A stretch of DNA of 64,000 bases from JABFWF01 sp035539135 (GTDB lineage Bacteria; Pseudomonadota; Gammaproteobacteria; Xanthomonadales; Xanthomonadaceae), in the NCBI GenBank assembly GCA_035539135.1, contig DATLJD010000010.1, positions 1 to 64,000 on the forward strand, read 5' to 3'. The position numbers and the translations under genes were made by a program. Below, piece after piece: positions 50,884 through 58,995 of this stretch (positions within the stretch are counted from its first letter, which is position 1; the number at the start of each line of letters is the position of its first letter). The notes under the pieces are model-generated. The model searched no databases and was not told the origin of the DNA. It worked only from the letters and a program-made list of their open reading frames with translations.

Positions 50884-51893
50884 TGGGGATCCGCCGGTCC
50901 GAAATAGTCGCGAACGATGAAGTTGGGGCGGGCCTGCGTCTGCACGAAGATCCGCGAGATGTAGAGACCCAGCACGCCCATGAGGGTGATGATCACCCCG
51001 CCCATGCCGATGATCAGCAGCGAGAGGGTAGTGAATCCCGCCAGCAGGGAAGACGGGTCCAGAAGCTTGCGCACCAGGATGAAGCAGGCGAACGCGACGG
51101 CGGCGGCGGTCAACGCGAGGCCGAACCCGAGCATCAGCTTGAGCGGCACTGCCGAGAAGGAGGTGATCGCCTCGATCAGCAGCGACACGCGCCGACGCAG
51201 CGAATAGCTCGAGCCGCCTTCGCGGGAGCGGGTGGCAACCTTCACCGCCACCTGCCGGAAGCCGGTCCAGTACATCATCCCGGCGAGGAAGATGTTGCGG
51301 TCGCCGAGGCTGAGCAGCGCGTCGACGTAGGGCCGCTTCATCAGCCGCTCGCTGGTGACGCTTTCCGGCACCTTGGTGTCGCTCAGGCGGTTGAACAGCT
51401 TCCAGAACAGCCCGCCGCCGACCCGCGCGACCCAGCCGCCGCGACGGCGTTCCTGGACGCCGTAGACGACGTCCGCCTCCGTCTGCCGCATCGTCTTGAG
51501 GAACTCCGGGAGCACCGACGGCGCGACCTCGAGGTCGCAGTCGATGACGAACACGAGTTCCCCGCGGGCGTAATGCAGGCCGGCGAGGGCCGCCCGGTGG
51601 TGGCCGAAGTTGCGCGACAGCTCGAGCACCCTGATGCGGTGGTCGGCGCGATGCGCTTCCATCAGGTACGCGAGCGACTCGTCCGGGGAGCCGTCGTTGA
51701 CGAAGAGGATTTCGTAGTCGGCGATCCCGGTCGCCGCAATCGCCTCGCCCATCTGCCGCAGGAATTCGGGCAGGAAAGGCAGCGAGCGGTACACCATCGT
51801 CACCACGCTCAGCCGGCAGGCACCCGCAGGGGGGGCCGGCCCGCGGCGCCCCGGCTGCTGCGCGTGGGCCTGGAGCGCCGGCGGCTGGCTCAT
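50880..51893 (-). CDS. GT2 glycosyltransferase, GtrB/ArnC-like
   Basis: 337 residues. GT-A domain with LSVVTMVYRSLPFLPEFL, EILFVNDGSPDESL, VLELSRNFGHHRAALAGLHYARG and VIDCDLEVAPSVLPEFL; two C-terminal membrane helices (LMLGFGLALTAAAVAFACFIL and ~280-315). Enzymes of this type move a sugar to undecaprenyl phosphate on the cytoplasmic face. Its stop overlaps the methyltransferase start and its start overlaps the etfA stop (ATGA), so it is coupled to etfA. Last gene of the locus in the right border. Confidence 0.9.
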   Translation of the reverse strand: MSQPPALQAHAQQPGRRGPAPPAGACRLSVVTMVYRSLPFLPEFLRQMGEAIAATGIADYEILFVNDGSPDESLAYLMEAHRADHRIRVLELSRNFGHHRAALAGLHYARGELVFVIDCDLEVAPSVLPEFLKTMRQTEADVVYGVQERRRGGWVARVGGGLFWKLFNRLSDTKVPESVTSERLMKRPYVDALLSLGDRNIFLAGMMYWTGFRQVAVKVATRSREGGSSYSLRRRVSLLIEAITSFSAVPLKLMLGFGLALTAAAVAFACFILVRKLLDPSSLLAGFTTLSLLIIGMGGVIITLMGVLGLYISRIFVQTQARPNFIVRDYFGPADPQ

Positions 51894-52828
51894 AGGGCGG
51901 CGCCGAGTTCCGGCAGCAGCTGGAACAGGTCGCCCACCAAGCCGATGTCCGCGACCTCGAAGATCGGCGCGTCCGGGTCCTTGTTGATCGCGACGATCGT
52001 GCCCGCGTCCTTGATGCCGGTCAGGTGCTGGATCGCGCCGCTGATGCCGACCGCGACGTACAGCTCGGGGGCGATGATCTTGCCGGTCTGGCCGACCTGC
52101 AGCTCGTTCGGCACGTAGCCCGCGTCCACCGCGGCGCGCGACGCGCCGACCGCCGCGCCGAGCTTGTCGGCGAGCTTGTAGATGATCTCGAAGTTTTCCT
52201 TCGAACCGACGCCGCGGCCGCCGGAGACCACGCGGCGCGCGCTCTGCAGGTCGGGGCGGTCGGACTTGCCGGCGGCGAGGCCGACGTAGCGGGTGTGGGT
52301 CGGCAGCGCCGCGTCCACCGACGCGGACTCGATCGCCGCGTTGCCGCCGCGCGCCGCTTCCGGCCAGGATGCGGTGCGCACGGTGGCGACCACCGCCTGG
52401 CCTTCCGGCGCCTCCACGGTGACGATCGCGTTGCCGGCATACACCGGCCGCTTGAACGTGCGCGGGCCGTCCACCGCCATCAGGTCGGACACCTGGGCCA
52501 CGCCGAGCAGCGCGGCGACGCAGGGCATCAGGTCCTTGCCGAAGGTCGTGCTGGGGCCGAACACATGGCTGTAGCCGGCGGCCAGCTGCGCCACCTGCGG
52601 CGCCAGCACTTGCGCGATCGCGTGCGCGTTGGCCGGGTTGGCGACCGCGAGCACGCGGCTCACGCCGGCGATCTGCGCGGCCTCGGCGGCGACGGAGGCC
52701 GGGTCGGCGGCCAGCACCGCGACGTCGATGGATTCCGGCGAGAGCGCCTGCGCCGCGGAGACGCACTTCGCGGTCGCGGGGTTGAGCTTGCCGTCCAGGT
52801 GTTCGGCGACGATCAGAACCTTGGTCAT
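51890..52828 (-). CDS. etfA: electron transfer flavoprotein alpha subunit
   Basis: 312 residues. C-terminal FAD-binding domain with SGGRGVGSKENFEIIYKLADKLGAAVGASRAAVDAGY, GQTGKIIAPELYVAVGISGAIQHLTGI and AINKDPDAPIFEVADIGLVGDL. With EtfB it passes electrons from acyl-CoA and other dehydrogenases to ETF:quinone oxidoreductase. In Xanthomonas etfA is the right border of the LPS locus. TGATG 1-base overlap with etfB. Confidence 0.96.
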   Translation of the reverse strand: MTKVLIVAEHLDGKLNPATAKCVSAAQALSPESIDVAVLAADPASVAAEAAQIAGVSRVLAVANPANAHAIAQVLAPQVAQLAAGYSHVFGPSTTFGKDLMPCVAALLGVAQVSDLMAVDGPRTFKRPVYAGNAIVTVEAPEGQAVVATVRTASWPEAARGGNAAIESASVDAALPTHTRYVGLAAGKSDRPDLQSARRVVSGGRGVGSKENFEIIYKLADKLGAAVGASRAAVDAGYVPNELQVGQTGKIIAPELYVAVGISGAIQHLTGIKDAGTIVAINKDPDAPIFEVADIGLVGDLFQLLPELGAAL

Positions 52829-53580
52829 CACAGCAGCCCCTTCGCCTTGAGTGCGGCGACCAGTTCCGCCGCGTCTTTCACCATCACGCCCTTGCTGCGC
52901 TTCGCCGGCGCCGCGTAGGACAGCGCCTTGAGCCCGGCGCCCGCGTCCACGCCGAGATCGGCGAACGGGATGCTTTCCAGCGGCTTGCTCTTCGCCTTCA
53001 TGATGTCCGGCAGCTTGATGAAGCGCGGCTCGTTGAGGCGCAGGTCGGTGGTGACCACCGCCGGCAGGTCGATTTCCAGGGTTTCCAGGCCGGCGTCCAC
53101 CTCGCGGGTGACGGTGGCCTTGCCGCCCTCGACCTCCAGCTTCGAGGCGAAGGTCGCCTGCGGCCGCTGCCACAGCGTCGCCAGCATCTGCCCGGTCTGG
53201 TTGGCGTCGTCGTCGATCGCCTGCTTGCCGAGGATCACCAGGTCCGGCTGTTCCTTCTCGACCAGCTTCAGCAGGGCGCGCGCGGCGGTCAGCGGCTGCA
53301 CGTCCTGGCCGGCCTCGGTGACCACGTGGACGGCGCGGTTGGCGCCCATCGCCAGGCCGTTGCGCAGGTGCGCCTGGGCGTCGGCCGGGGCGATCGTGGC
53401 GACCACGACCTCGGTCGCGATGCCCTTGTCGCGCAGGCGCAGCGCTTCCTCCAGCGCGATCTCGTCGAAGGGGTTGGCGGAGAGCTTGACGCCCTCGGTG
53501 ACCACGCCCGAGCCGTCCGGCCGGACCTGGATGCGGACATTGAAGTCCACCACGCGCTTGTAGGCGACGAGGATCTTCAT
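52828..53580 (-). CDS. etfB: electron transfer flavoprotein beta subunit
   Basis: 250 residues, the AMP-binding partner. Seen: KILVAYKRVVDFNVRIQV, NPFDEIALEEALRLRDKG, LVILGKQAIDDDANQTGQMLATLW and AVVTTDLRLNEPRFIKLPDIMKAKSKPLE. Stop shares a base with the etfA start. Confidence 0.97.
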   Translation of the reverse strand: MKILVAYKRVVDFNVRIQVRPDGSGVVTEGVKLSANPFDEIALEEALRLRDKGIATEVVVATIAPADAQAHLRNGLAMGANRAVHVVTEAGQDVQPLTAARALLKLVEKEQPDLVILGKQAIDDDANQTGQMLATLWQRPQATFASKLEVEGGKATVTREVDAGLETLEIDLPAVVTTDLRLNEPRFIKLPDIMKAKSKPLESIPFADLGVDAGAGLKALSYAAPAKRSKGVMVKDAAELVAALKAKGLL

Positions 53581-53635
53581 CGTCTGGGGTTCCTTTTGCG
53601 GAAGGCGTCGGGCGACCCGGGCGCCGAAAGCGGCC

Positions 53636-53641
53636 ATTTTA
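53636..53641 (-). promoter_or_regulatory. -10 box upstream of etfB
   Basis: TAAAAT on the minus strand, ~56 bases before the etfB ATG. Divergent from cysD. Confidence 0.5.
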
Positions 53642-53728
53642 CCCGGCTGGCGTGACCGGCGCGCGGAGGGGTGGCGCTTTGCCGCAGCGCAAAGGGGCGC
53701 CCGCATCGGGACGTTCACCCGGCGTGGC

Positions 53729-53734
53729 TAGAAT
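53729..53734 (+). promoter_or_regulatory. -10 box upstream of cysD
   Basis: TAGAAT, 26 bases before the ATG at 53761. Its -35 is poor, as expected if an activator such as CysB is needed. Confidence 0.5.
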
Positions 53735-53760
53735 GCGGCGACTCCCCCACCGGCGACCCG

Positions 53761-54669
53761 ATGCCCGCCCAGACCGCCTCCCATCTCGACCGCCTCGAGG
53801 CCGAAAGCATCCACGTCCTGCGCGAGGTCGCGGCCGAGTTCCGCAATCCGGTGATGCTGTATTCGGTGGGCAAGGACAGCTCGGTGCTGCTGCACCTGCT
53901 GCTCAAGGCCTTCTTCCCGGCGCGCCCGCCGATCCCGCTGCTGCACGTGGACACCACCTGGAAGTTCCGCGAGATGATCGCCTTCCGCGATCGCCGGGCG
54001 GCGGAAACCGGGGTCGAGCTGCGCACCTGGACCAACCAGGAAGGGCTCGCCCAGGGCATCGGCCCGGTCACCCACGGCGCCACGGTGCACACCGACGTGA
54101 TGAAGACCCAGGCGCTCAAGCAGGCGCTCGACCACTGGGGCTTCGACGCCGCGATCGGCGGCGCCCGCCGCGACGAGGAGAAGTCGCGCGCGAAGGAGCG
54201 CATCTTCTCGTTCCGCAACGCGCAGCATCGCTGGGACCCGAAGAACCAGCGGCCGGAGCTGTGGAACCTCTACAACACGCGCATCCACCAGGGCGAGTCG
54301 GTGCGCGTGTTCCCGCTCTCCAACTGGACCGAACTCGACGTCTGGCTGTACATCTACCGCGAGAAGATCCCGGTGCCCTCGCTATACCTCGCCGCCGAGC
54401 GTCCGGTGGTCGAACGCGACGGCGCGCTGATCATGGTCGACGACGAGCGCCTGCCGCTGCGCGCGGGCGAGACGCCGATGCGCAGGAAGGTGCGGTTCCG
54501 CACCCTGGGCTGCTATCCGCTGACCGGCGCGATCGAGTCCGACGCCGACACCCTGGAGAAGATCATCGCCGAGATGCTGGTGGCGACCACCTCGGAGCGG
54601 CAGGGGCGGGTGATCGATCACGACCCGTCGGCGTCGATGGAGAAGAAGAAGCAGGAGGGCTACTTCTGA
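53761..54669 (+). CDS. cysD: sulfate adenylyltransferase subunit 2
   Basis: 302 residues, PP-loop ATPase: SVGKDSS at 35-41, LHVDTTWKFREMI, GGARRDEEKSRAKERIFSFR, WDPKNQRPELWNLYN and the GCYPLTGAIES region. Makes APS from sulfate and ATP with the GTP-driven CysN. Stop shares a base with the cysNC start (TGATG). Confidence 0.96.
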   Translation: MPAQTASHLDRLEAESIHVLREVAAEFRNPVMLYSVGKDSSVLLHLLLKAFFPARPPIPLLHVDTTWKFREMIAFRDRRAAETGVELRTWTNQEGLAQGIGPVTHGATVHTDVMKTQALKQALDHWGFDAAIGGARRDEEKSRAKERIFSFRNAQHRWDPKNQRPELWNLYNTRIHQGESVRVFPLSNWTELDVWLYIYREKIPVPSLYLAAERPVVERDGALIMVDDERLPLRAGETPMRRKVRFRTLGCYPLTGAIESDADTLEKIIAEMLVATTSERQGRVIDHDPSASMEKKKQEGYF

Positions 54670-56576
54670 TGCAGCGGGAAGCCGGGAATCGGGAGCCGGA
54701 AGCCGGGACGGCGGCAGCCGCGGTGGCGGCCTACCTCGCGCAGCACGAGTCGCGCGACCTGCTGCGCTTCATCACCTGCGGCAGCGTGGACGACGGCAAG
54801 AGCACCCTGATCGGGCGCCTGCTGCACGACACCAGGCTGCTGCTGGACGACCAGCTGGCGGCGCTGGAAGCCGACAGCCGCCGCCACGGCACCCAGAATG
54901 GCGAGATCGACTTCGCCCTGCTGGTCGACGGCCTGGCGGCCGAGCGGGAGCAGGGCATCACCATCGACGTCGCCTACCGCTTCTTCAACACCGACAGGCG
55001 CAAGTTCATCGTCGCCGATTGCCCCGGCCACGAGCAGTACACCCGCAACATGGCCACCGGCGCCTCCACCGCGGACCTCGCGGTGGTGCTGGTGGATGCG
55101 CGCAAGGGCCTGCTGACCCAGACCCGGCGCCACAGCTACATCGTGTCGCTGCTGGGCATCCGCCACGTGCTGCTGGCGGTGAACAAGATGGACCTGGTCG
55201 GCTACGACCAGGGCGCGTTCGACGCGATCGCGGACGGCTACCGCGCGCTCGCCGCGCAGCTCGGCATCCCGCACGTCGCCTGCATCCCGGTCTCGGCGCT
55301 GCGCGGCGACAACATGCTCGATCGCTCGCCGGCGATGCCCTGGTACGCGGGCGAGCCGCTGCTGCAGCACCTGGAAACGGTTCGGGTGGAGCGGAGCGAC
55401 CGCCATTGCGGACTGCGCATGCCCGTGCAGTGGGTGTGCCGGCCGGACCAGAATTTCCGCGGCTTCGCCGGCACCATCGCCGCCGGCGAAGCGGCCCCCG
55501 GGCTGGACGTGACGGTGCTGCCGTCCGGCCAGCGCACGCGCGTCGCGCGCGTGGTGACCGCCGACGGCGATCTCGCGCGCGCCGGCGCCGGCCAGGCGGT
55601 GACCCTGACCCTCGCCGACGAGGTCGACGTCAGCCGCGGCGACGTCATCGCCGCCGCGGGCGATCCGCCCGAGGTCGCCGACCAGTTCGCCGCCCACCTG
55701 CTGTGGCTGGGCACGCAGCCGCTGCTGCCCGGCCGCCGCTACTGGCTGAAGATCGGCACGCGCACGGTCGGCGCGCAGGTGACCGAGATCAAGCACAAGG
55801 TCGACGTCAACACCCAGGAGCGGCTGGCGGCGAAGCTGCTGGAGCTCAACGAGGTCGGCTACTGCAACCTGTACCTCGACCAGCCGGTGCCGTTCGAGGC
55901 CTACGCCGACAACCGCGAGCTGGGCGCCTTCATCCTGGTCGACCGGCAGAGCAACGCGACGGTCGGCGCGGGCACCCTCGACTTCGCCCTGCGCCGCGCC
56001 GCCAACATCCACTGGCAGCACCTGGAGGTGGACAAGGCCGCGCGGGCGCGGATCAAGGGCCAGGCGCCGCGCTGCGTGTGGTTCACCGGCCTGTCCGGCT
56101 CGGGCAAGTCGACGATCGCCAACCTCGCCGAGAAGCGGCTGCTGGCGATGGGCCTGCACACCTACCTGCTGGACGGCGACAACGTCCGCCACGGGCTCAA
56201 CAAGGACCTCGGCTTCACCGCCGAGGACCGGGTCGAGAACATCCGCCGGGTCGCCGAGGTCGCCCGGCTGATGGTCGACGCGGGGCTGATCGTGCTGGTC
56301 AGCTTCATCTCGCCGTTCCGCGCCGAGCGGCGGCTGGCACGCTCGCTGTTCGCCGAAGGCGAGTTCCTCGAGGTCTTCGTGGACACGCCGCTGGACGTGG
56401 CCGAGCAGCGCGACGTCAAGGGCCTGTACGCGAAGGCGCGGGCGGGCCGGATCGCGAACTTCACCGGCATCTCCTCGCCCTACGAGGTGCCGGAGCGGCC
56501 GGAACTGGTGCTCGACACCGTCGCCGAGGATGCCGCCGCGCTGGCCGAGCAACTGGTGCGGCGATTGACGGAATGA
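54669..56576 (+). CDS. cysNC: bifunctional sulfate adenylyltransferase subunit 1/adenylylsulfate kinase
   Basis: 635 residues. CysN-type GTPase (~30-430; P-loop GSVDDGKST at 38-46, VADCPGHEQYTRNM, VNKMDLV) fused to APS kinase (~455-635; P-loop GLSGSGKST near 474, GDNVRHGLNKDLGF, FISPFRAER, LVDGL-like end). Gives APS then PAPS for cysteine synthesis. The first ~20 residues (MQREAGNREPEAGTAAAAVA) are outside the usual CysN start and come from GGGAATCGGG-like repeat sequence. The fusion is standard in xanthomonads. Confidence 0.95.
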   Translation: MQREAGNREPEAGTAAAAVAAYLAQHESRDLLRFITCGSVDDGKSTLIGRLLHDTRLLLDDQLAALEADSRRHGTQNGEIDFALLVDGLAAEREQGITIDVAYRFFNTDRRKFIVADCPGHEQYTRNMATGASTADLAVVLVDARKGLLTQTRRHSYIVSLLGIRHVLLAVNKMDLVGYDQGAFDAIADGYRALAAQLGIPHVACIPVSALRGDNMLDRSPAMPWYAGEPLLQHLETVRVERSDRHCGLRMPVQWVCRPDQNFRGFAGTIAAGEAAPGLDVTVLPSGQRTRVARVVTADGDLARAGAGQAVTLTLADEVDVSRGDVIAAAGDPPEVADQFAAHLLWLGTQPLLPGRRYWLKIGTRTVGAQVTEIKHKVDVNTQERLAAKLLELNEVGYCNLYLDQPVPFEAYADNRELGAFILVDRQSNATVGAGTLDFALRRAANIHWQHLEVDKAARARIKGQAPRCVWFTGLSGSGKSTIANLAEKRLLAMGLHTYLLDGDNVRHGLNKDLGFTAEDRVENIRRVAEVARLMVDAGLIVLVSFISPFRAERRLARSLFAEGEFLEVFVDTPLDVAEQRDVKGLYAKARAGRIANFTGISSPYEVPERPELVLDTVAEDAAALAEQLVRRLTE

Positions 56577-56583
56577 CCAGGCG

Positions 56584-57288
56584 CTACGCGCCCCGGCCGC
56601 GCGAGTGGGCCAGCAAGTGGGCGCGCGCGTCGGGGCCGGTCGCCGCCAGCAGGTCGAGCACGCTGACGTAGTGGTCGAAGGGCGGGTGCGGCTGGGGATA
56701 TTCCGGATAGCCGTCGTAGCGCATCCATTCCACGCGGATGCCCGCGGCGGCGAACAGCGATTCGTCCAGGTAGCTGCGCGCCGCGGGCCCGGACAGGTAG
56801 CTCGTCGCTCCCGCCTTGCGGCACAGGTCGACCAGGCGCTCGTTGCGATCCCCGGACGGCGCGTAGTCGTGGACGTTGCTGATCCGGGTGTCGATCCCGA
56901 GGCCTTCGCAGATCCGCCGGATGAAGCCGAGGTTGGCCTCGGCCAGCAGGCGGGGCGGCTCGGCGAGGAACAGGTCCTCGACCAGCGCTGCGCAATGGCG
57001 CAGGTGCGGGGCCTTCGCGTACGCCTGCCGGAACGTGGTCCAGTGCCGGCGCAGGCAGCGCGGGTCGGCGATTTCGGTTTCCTCCACCGTCTGCGCCAGT
57101 TCGCGTTGCCGCACCGGGATCGTCAGCCAGGTTTTTCCCTGGGCCGTCTTGATCTGGTTGCGGTTGCGCCAGTCGTTCTTGGTGTACTGCACGCAGTCGT
57201 AGACGACGAACTCGTCGACGGCCGCAATGATGTCGAAGTAGCCCTTCCAGGGGATGTAGTTCGATTGCAGGATCGCAATGCGCTTCAT
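56584..57288 (-). CDS. WbqC-like protein
   Basis: 234 residues of the WbqC family (PF08889), found in polysaccharide loci: AILQSNYIPWKGYFDIIAAVDEFVVYDCVQY, NDWRNRNQIKT, TWLTIPV and AGATSYLSGPAARSYLDESLF. Exact activity is not established; members are implicated in acylation or sugar modification of O-antigens. It lies ~4.7 kb outside the etfA border, convergent with cysNC (7-base gap). Confidence 0.88.
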   Translation of the reverse strand: MKRIAILQSNYIPWKGYFDIIAAVDEFVVYDCVQYTKNDWRNRNQIKTAQGKTWLTIPVRQRELAQTVEETEIADPRCLRRHWTTFRQAYAKAPHLRHCAALVEDLFLAEPPRLLAEANLGFIRRICEGLGIDTRISNVHDYAPSGDRNERLVDLCRKAGATSYLSGPAARSYLDESLFAAAGIRVEWMRYDGYPEYPQPHPPFDHYVSVLDLLAATGPDARAHLLAHSRGRGA

Positions 57289-57336
57289 TCGGCTTCCGAT
57301 GCTGGGCGGGTTCTCCGCCTGTTCCTGGGAGCGTGA

Positions 57337-57342
57337 AGTTTA
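57337..57342 (-). promoter_or_regulatory. -10 box upstream of the WbqC-like gene
   Basis: TAAACT on the minus strand about 48 bases before the ATG at 57288. The rest of 57343-57483 shows nothing I can identify. Confidence 0.4.
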
Positions 57343-57483
57343 GACCGGGCCCTGGTGCCGGCCCTGGCCACGCGCCGGACGCCGCGGGCCGAGGCCGCGG
57401 CCGGGCCCGCCAGGGCGCTGGGGGCTCGGCGTGCCGGGCTGGCCTTGTCCGAATGTCCAGTCGGCGCGCGCGGGGACGCGGGC

Positions 57484-57489
57484 TACACT
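57484..57489 (+). promoter_or_regulatory. -10 box upstream of scoA
   Basis: TACACT, 28 bases before the ATG at 57518. Confidence 0.45.
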
Positions 57490-57517
57490 TGCAGGTTCAC
57501 GGATCGAGGAGATGCCC

Positions 57518-58255
57518 ATGGCTCCAGCCACGCCCGCCGAAGGCCGCGCGCCCGGCAAGCTGCAACCGGACGCCGCCACCGCCCTGCGCGGACTCGTCGC
57601 CGATGGCCAGACCCTCGCGGTCGGCGGCTTCGGCCTGTGCGGCATCCCCGAGGCGCTGATCGCGGCGTTGCGCGATTCCGGGGTCAAGGGCCTGACCGTG
57701 ATCTCCAACAACGCGGGCGTGGACGGCTTCGGGCTGGGCCAGCTGCTCGGCACCCGTCAGATCCGCAAGATGATTTCGTCCTATGTCGGCGAGAACAAGG
57801 AGTTCGAGCGGCAGTTCCTCGCCGGCGAGCTCGAACTCGAGTTCAACCCGCAGGGCACCCTGGCCGAGCGCCTGCGCGCCGGCGGCGCCGGGATCCCCGC
57901 GTTCTTCACCGCCACCGGCTACGGCACCGTGGTCGCCGAGGGCAAGGAGACGCGCGAGTTCGACGGCCGCATGTACGTGATGGAGACCGCGCTGGTCGCC
58001 GACGTCTCGCTGGTCAAGGCGTGGAAGGCCGACAAGGCCGGCAACCTGGTGTTCCGCAAGACCGCGCGCAACTTCAACCCGGCTTGCGCGATGGCGGGGA
58101 AGGTCTGCGTCGCGGAGGTCGAGGAAGTCGTCGAGATCGGCGCGATCGATCCGGACCACGTGCACCTGCCCGGCATCTACGTCGACCGCATCGTGCACAA
58201 CCCGACCCCCGAGAAGCGCATCGAGCAGCGCACCATCCGCCAGGAGGCGACGTAA
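57518..58255 (+). CDS. scoA: succinyl-CoA:3-ketoacid CoA transferase subunit A
   Basis: 245 residues of the class I CoA-transferase alpha type. Seen: VGGFGLCGIPEALI, LTVISNNAGVDGFGLGQLL, SYVGENKEFERQFLAGELELEFNPQGTLAERLRAGGAGIPAFFT and HLPGIYVDRIV. Moves CoA from succinyl-CoA to acetoacetate so it can enter the TCA cycle; it would use acetoacetate made by FahA, though the genes are far apart. The second ATG (57518) was chosen because GAGGAG is 6 bases before it; the first (57512) abuts the site. Confidence 0.93.
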   Translation: MAPATPAEGRAPGKLQPDAATALRGLVADGQTLAVGGFGLCGIPEALIAALRDSGVKGLTVISNNAGVDGFGLGQLLGTRQIRKMISSYVGENKEFERQFLAGELELEFNPQGTLAERLRAGGAGIPAFFTATGYGTVVAEGKETREFDGRMYVMETALVADVSLVKAWKADKAGNLVFRKTARNFNPACAMAGKVCVAEVEEVVEIGAIDPDHVHLPGIYVDRIVHNPTPEKRIEQRTIRQEAT

Positions 58256-58884
58256 TGGCCTGGACCCGCGACCAGATGGCGCAGCGCGCCGCGCAGGAAC
58301 TCACCGACGGCGCCTACGTCAACCTCGGCATCGGCCTGCCGACGCTGGTGGCCAACTACATTCCCGCGGGCGTGGACGTGTGGCTGCAGAGCGAGAACGG
58401 CCTGCTCGGGATCGGCCCGTTCCCGACCGAGGCCGAGCTCGACGCCGACCTGATCAACGCCGGCAAGCAGACCGTCACCGCGCGCCCCGGCGCGAGCTAT
58501 TTCGGCAGCCACGATTCCTTCGCGATGATCCGCGGCGGCCACATCGACCTCGCCATCCTCGGCGCGATGCAGGTGACCGACAAGGGCGACCTCGCCAACT
58601 GGATGGTGCCCGGCAAGATGGTCAAGGGCATGGGCGGCGCGATGGACCTGGTGGCGGGCGTGCGGCGGGTCGTGGTGCTGATGGAGCACGTCACGAAGGA
58701 CGGCTCGCACAAGATCCTGAAGGAGTGCACGCTGCCGCTGACCGGCGTGGGCGTGGTGAACCGGATCATCACCGACCTCGGGGTATTCGACGTGGCCCCG
58801 GAGGGCCTGCGCCTGGTCGAGCGCGCGCCGGACGTGACCGAAAGCGAAATCCGCGAGCGGACGGGCGTCACGCTGCTGGCCTGA
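58255..58884 (+). CDS. scoB: succinyl-CoA:3-ketoacid CoA transferase subunit B
   Basis: 209 residues, beta subunit. Catalytic Glu47 in SENGLLGIG forms the thioester; NLGIGLPTLVANY, GSHDSFAMIRGGHIDLAILGAMQV and CTLPLTGVGVVNRIITDLGVFDV are typical. TAATG overlaps the scoA stop by one base. Confidence 0.95.
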   Translation: MAWTRDQMAQRAAQELTDGAYVNLGIGLPTLVANYIPAGVDVWLQSENGLLGIGPFPTEAELDADLINAGKQTVTARPGASYFGSHDSFAMIRGGHIDLAILGAMQVTDKGDLANWMVPGKMVKGMGGAMDLVAGVRRVVVLMEHVTKDGSHKILKECTLPLTGVGVVNRIITDLGVFDVAPEGLRLVERAPDVTESEIRERTGVTLLA

Positions 58885-58995
58885 ATGCGCGCCGGGGCTG
58901 GTTCCCGGCTGCCTGCGGTTCACTCCCGCGCTTGCCCGGGGTGGCGGGCTGGGTCACGATTGGGCTCTCTATTTCCTTGCTCAGGGGGCAGGACC

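Noticed and set aside
30733..51893. A phage or IS origin for the polysaccharide locus
   Set aside because: No transposase, integrase, inverted repeats or target duplication was seen; only one gene is compositionally odd.
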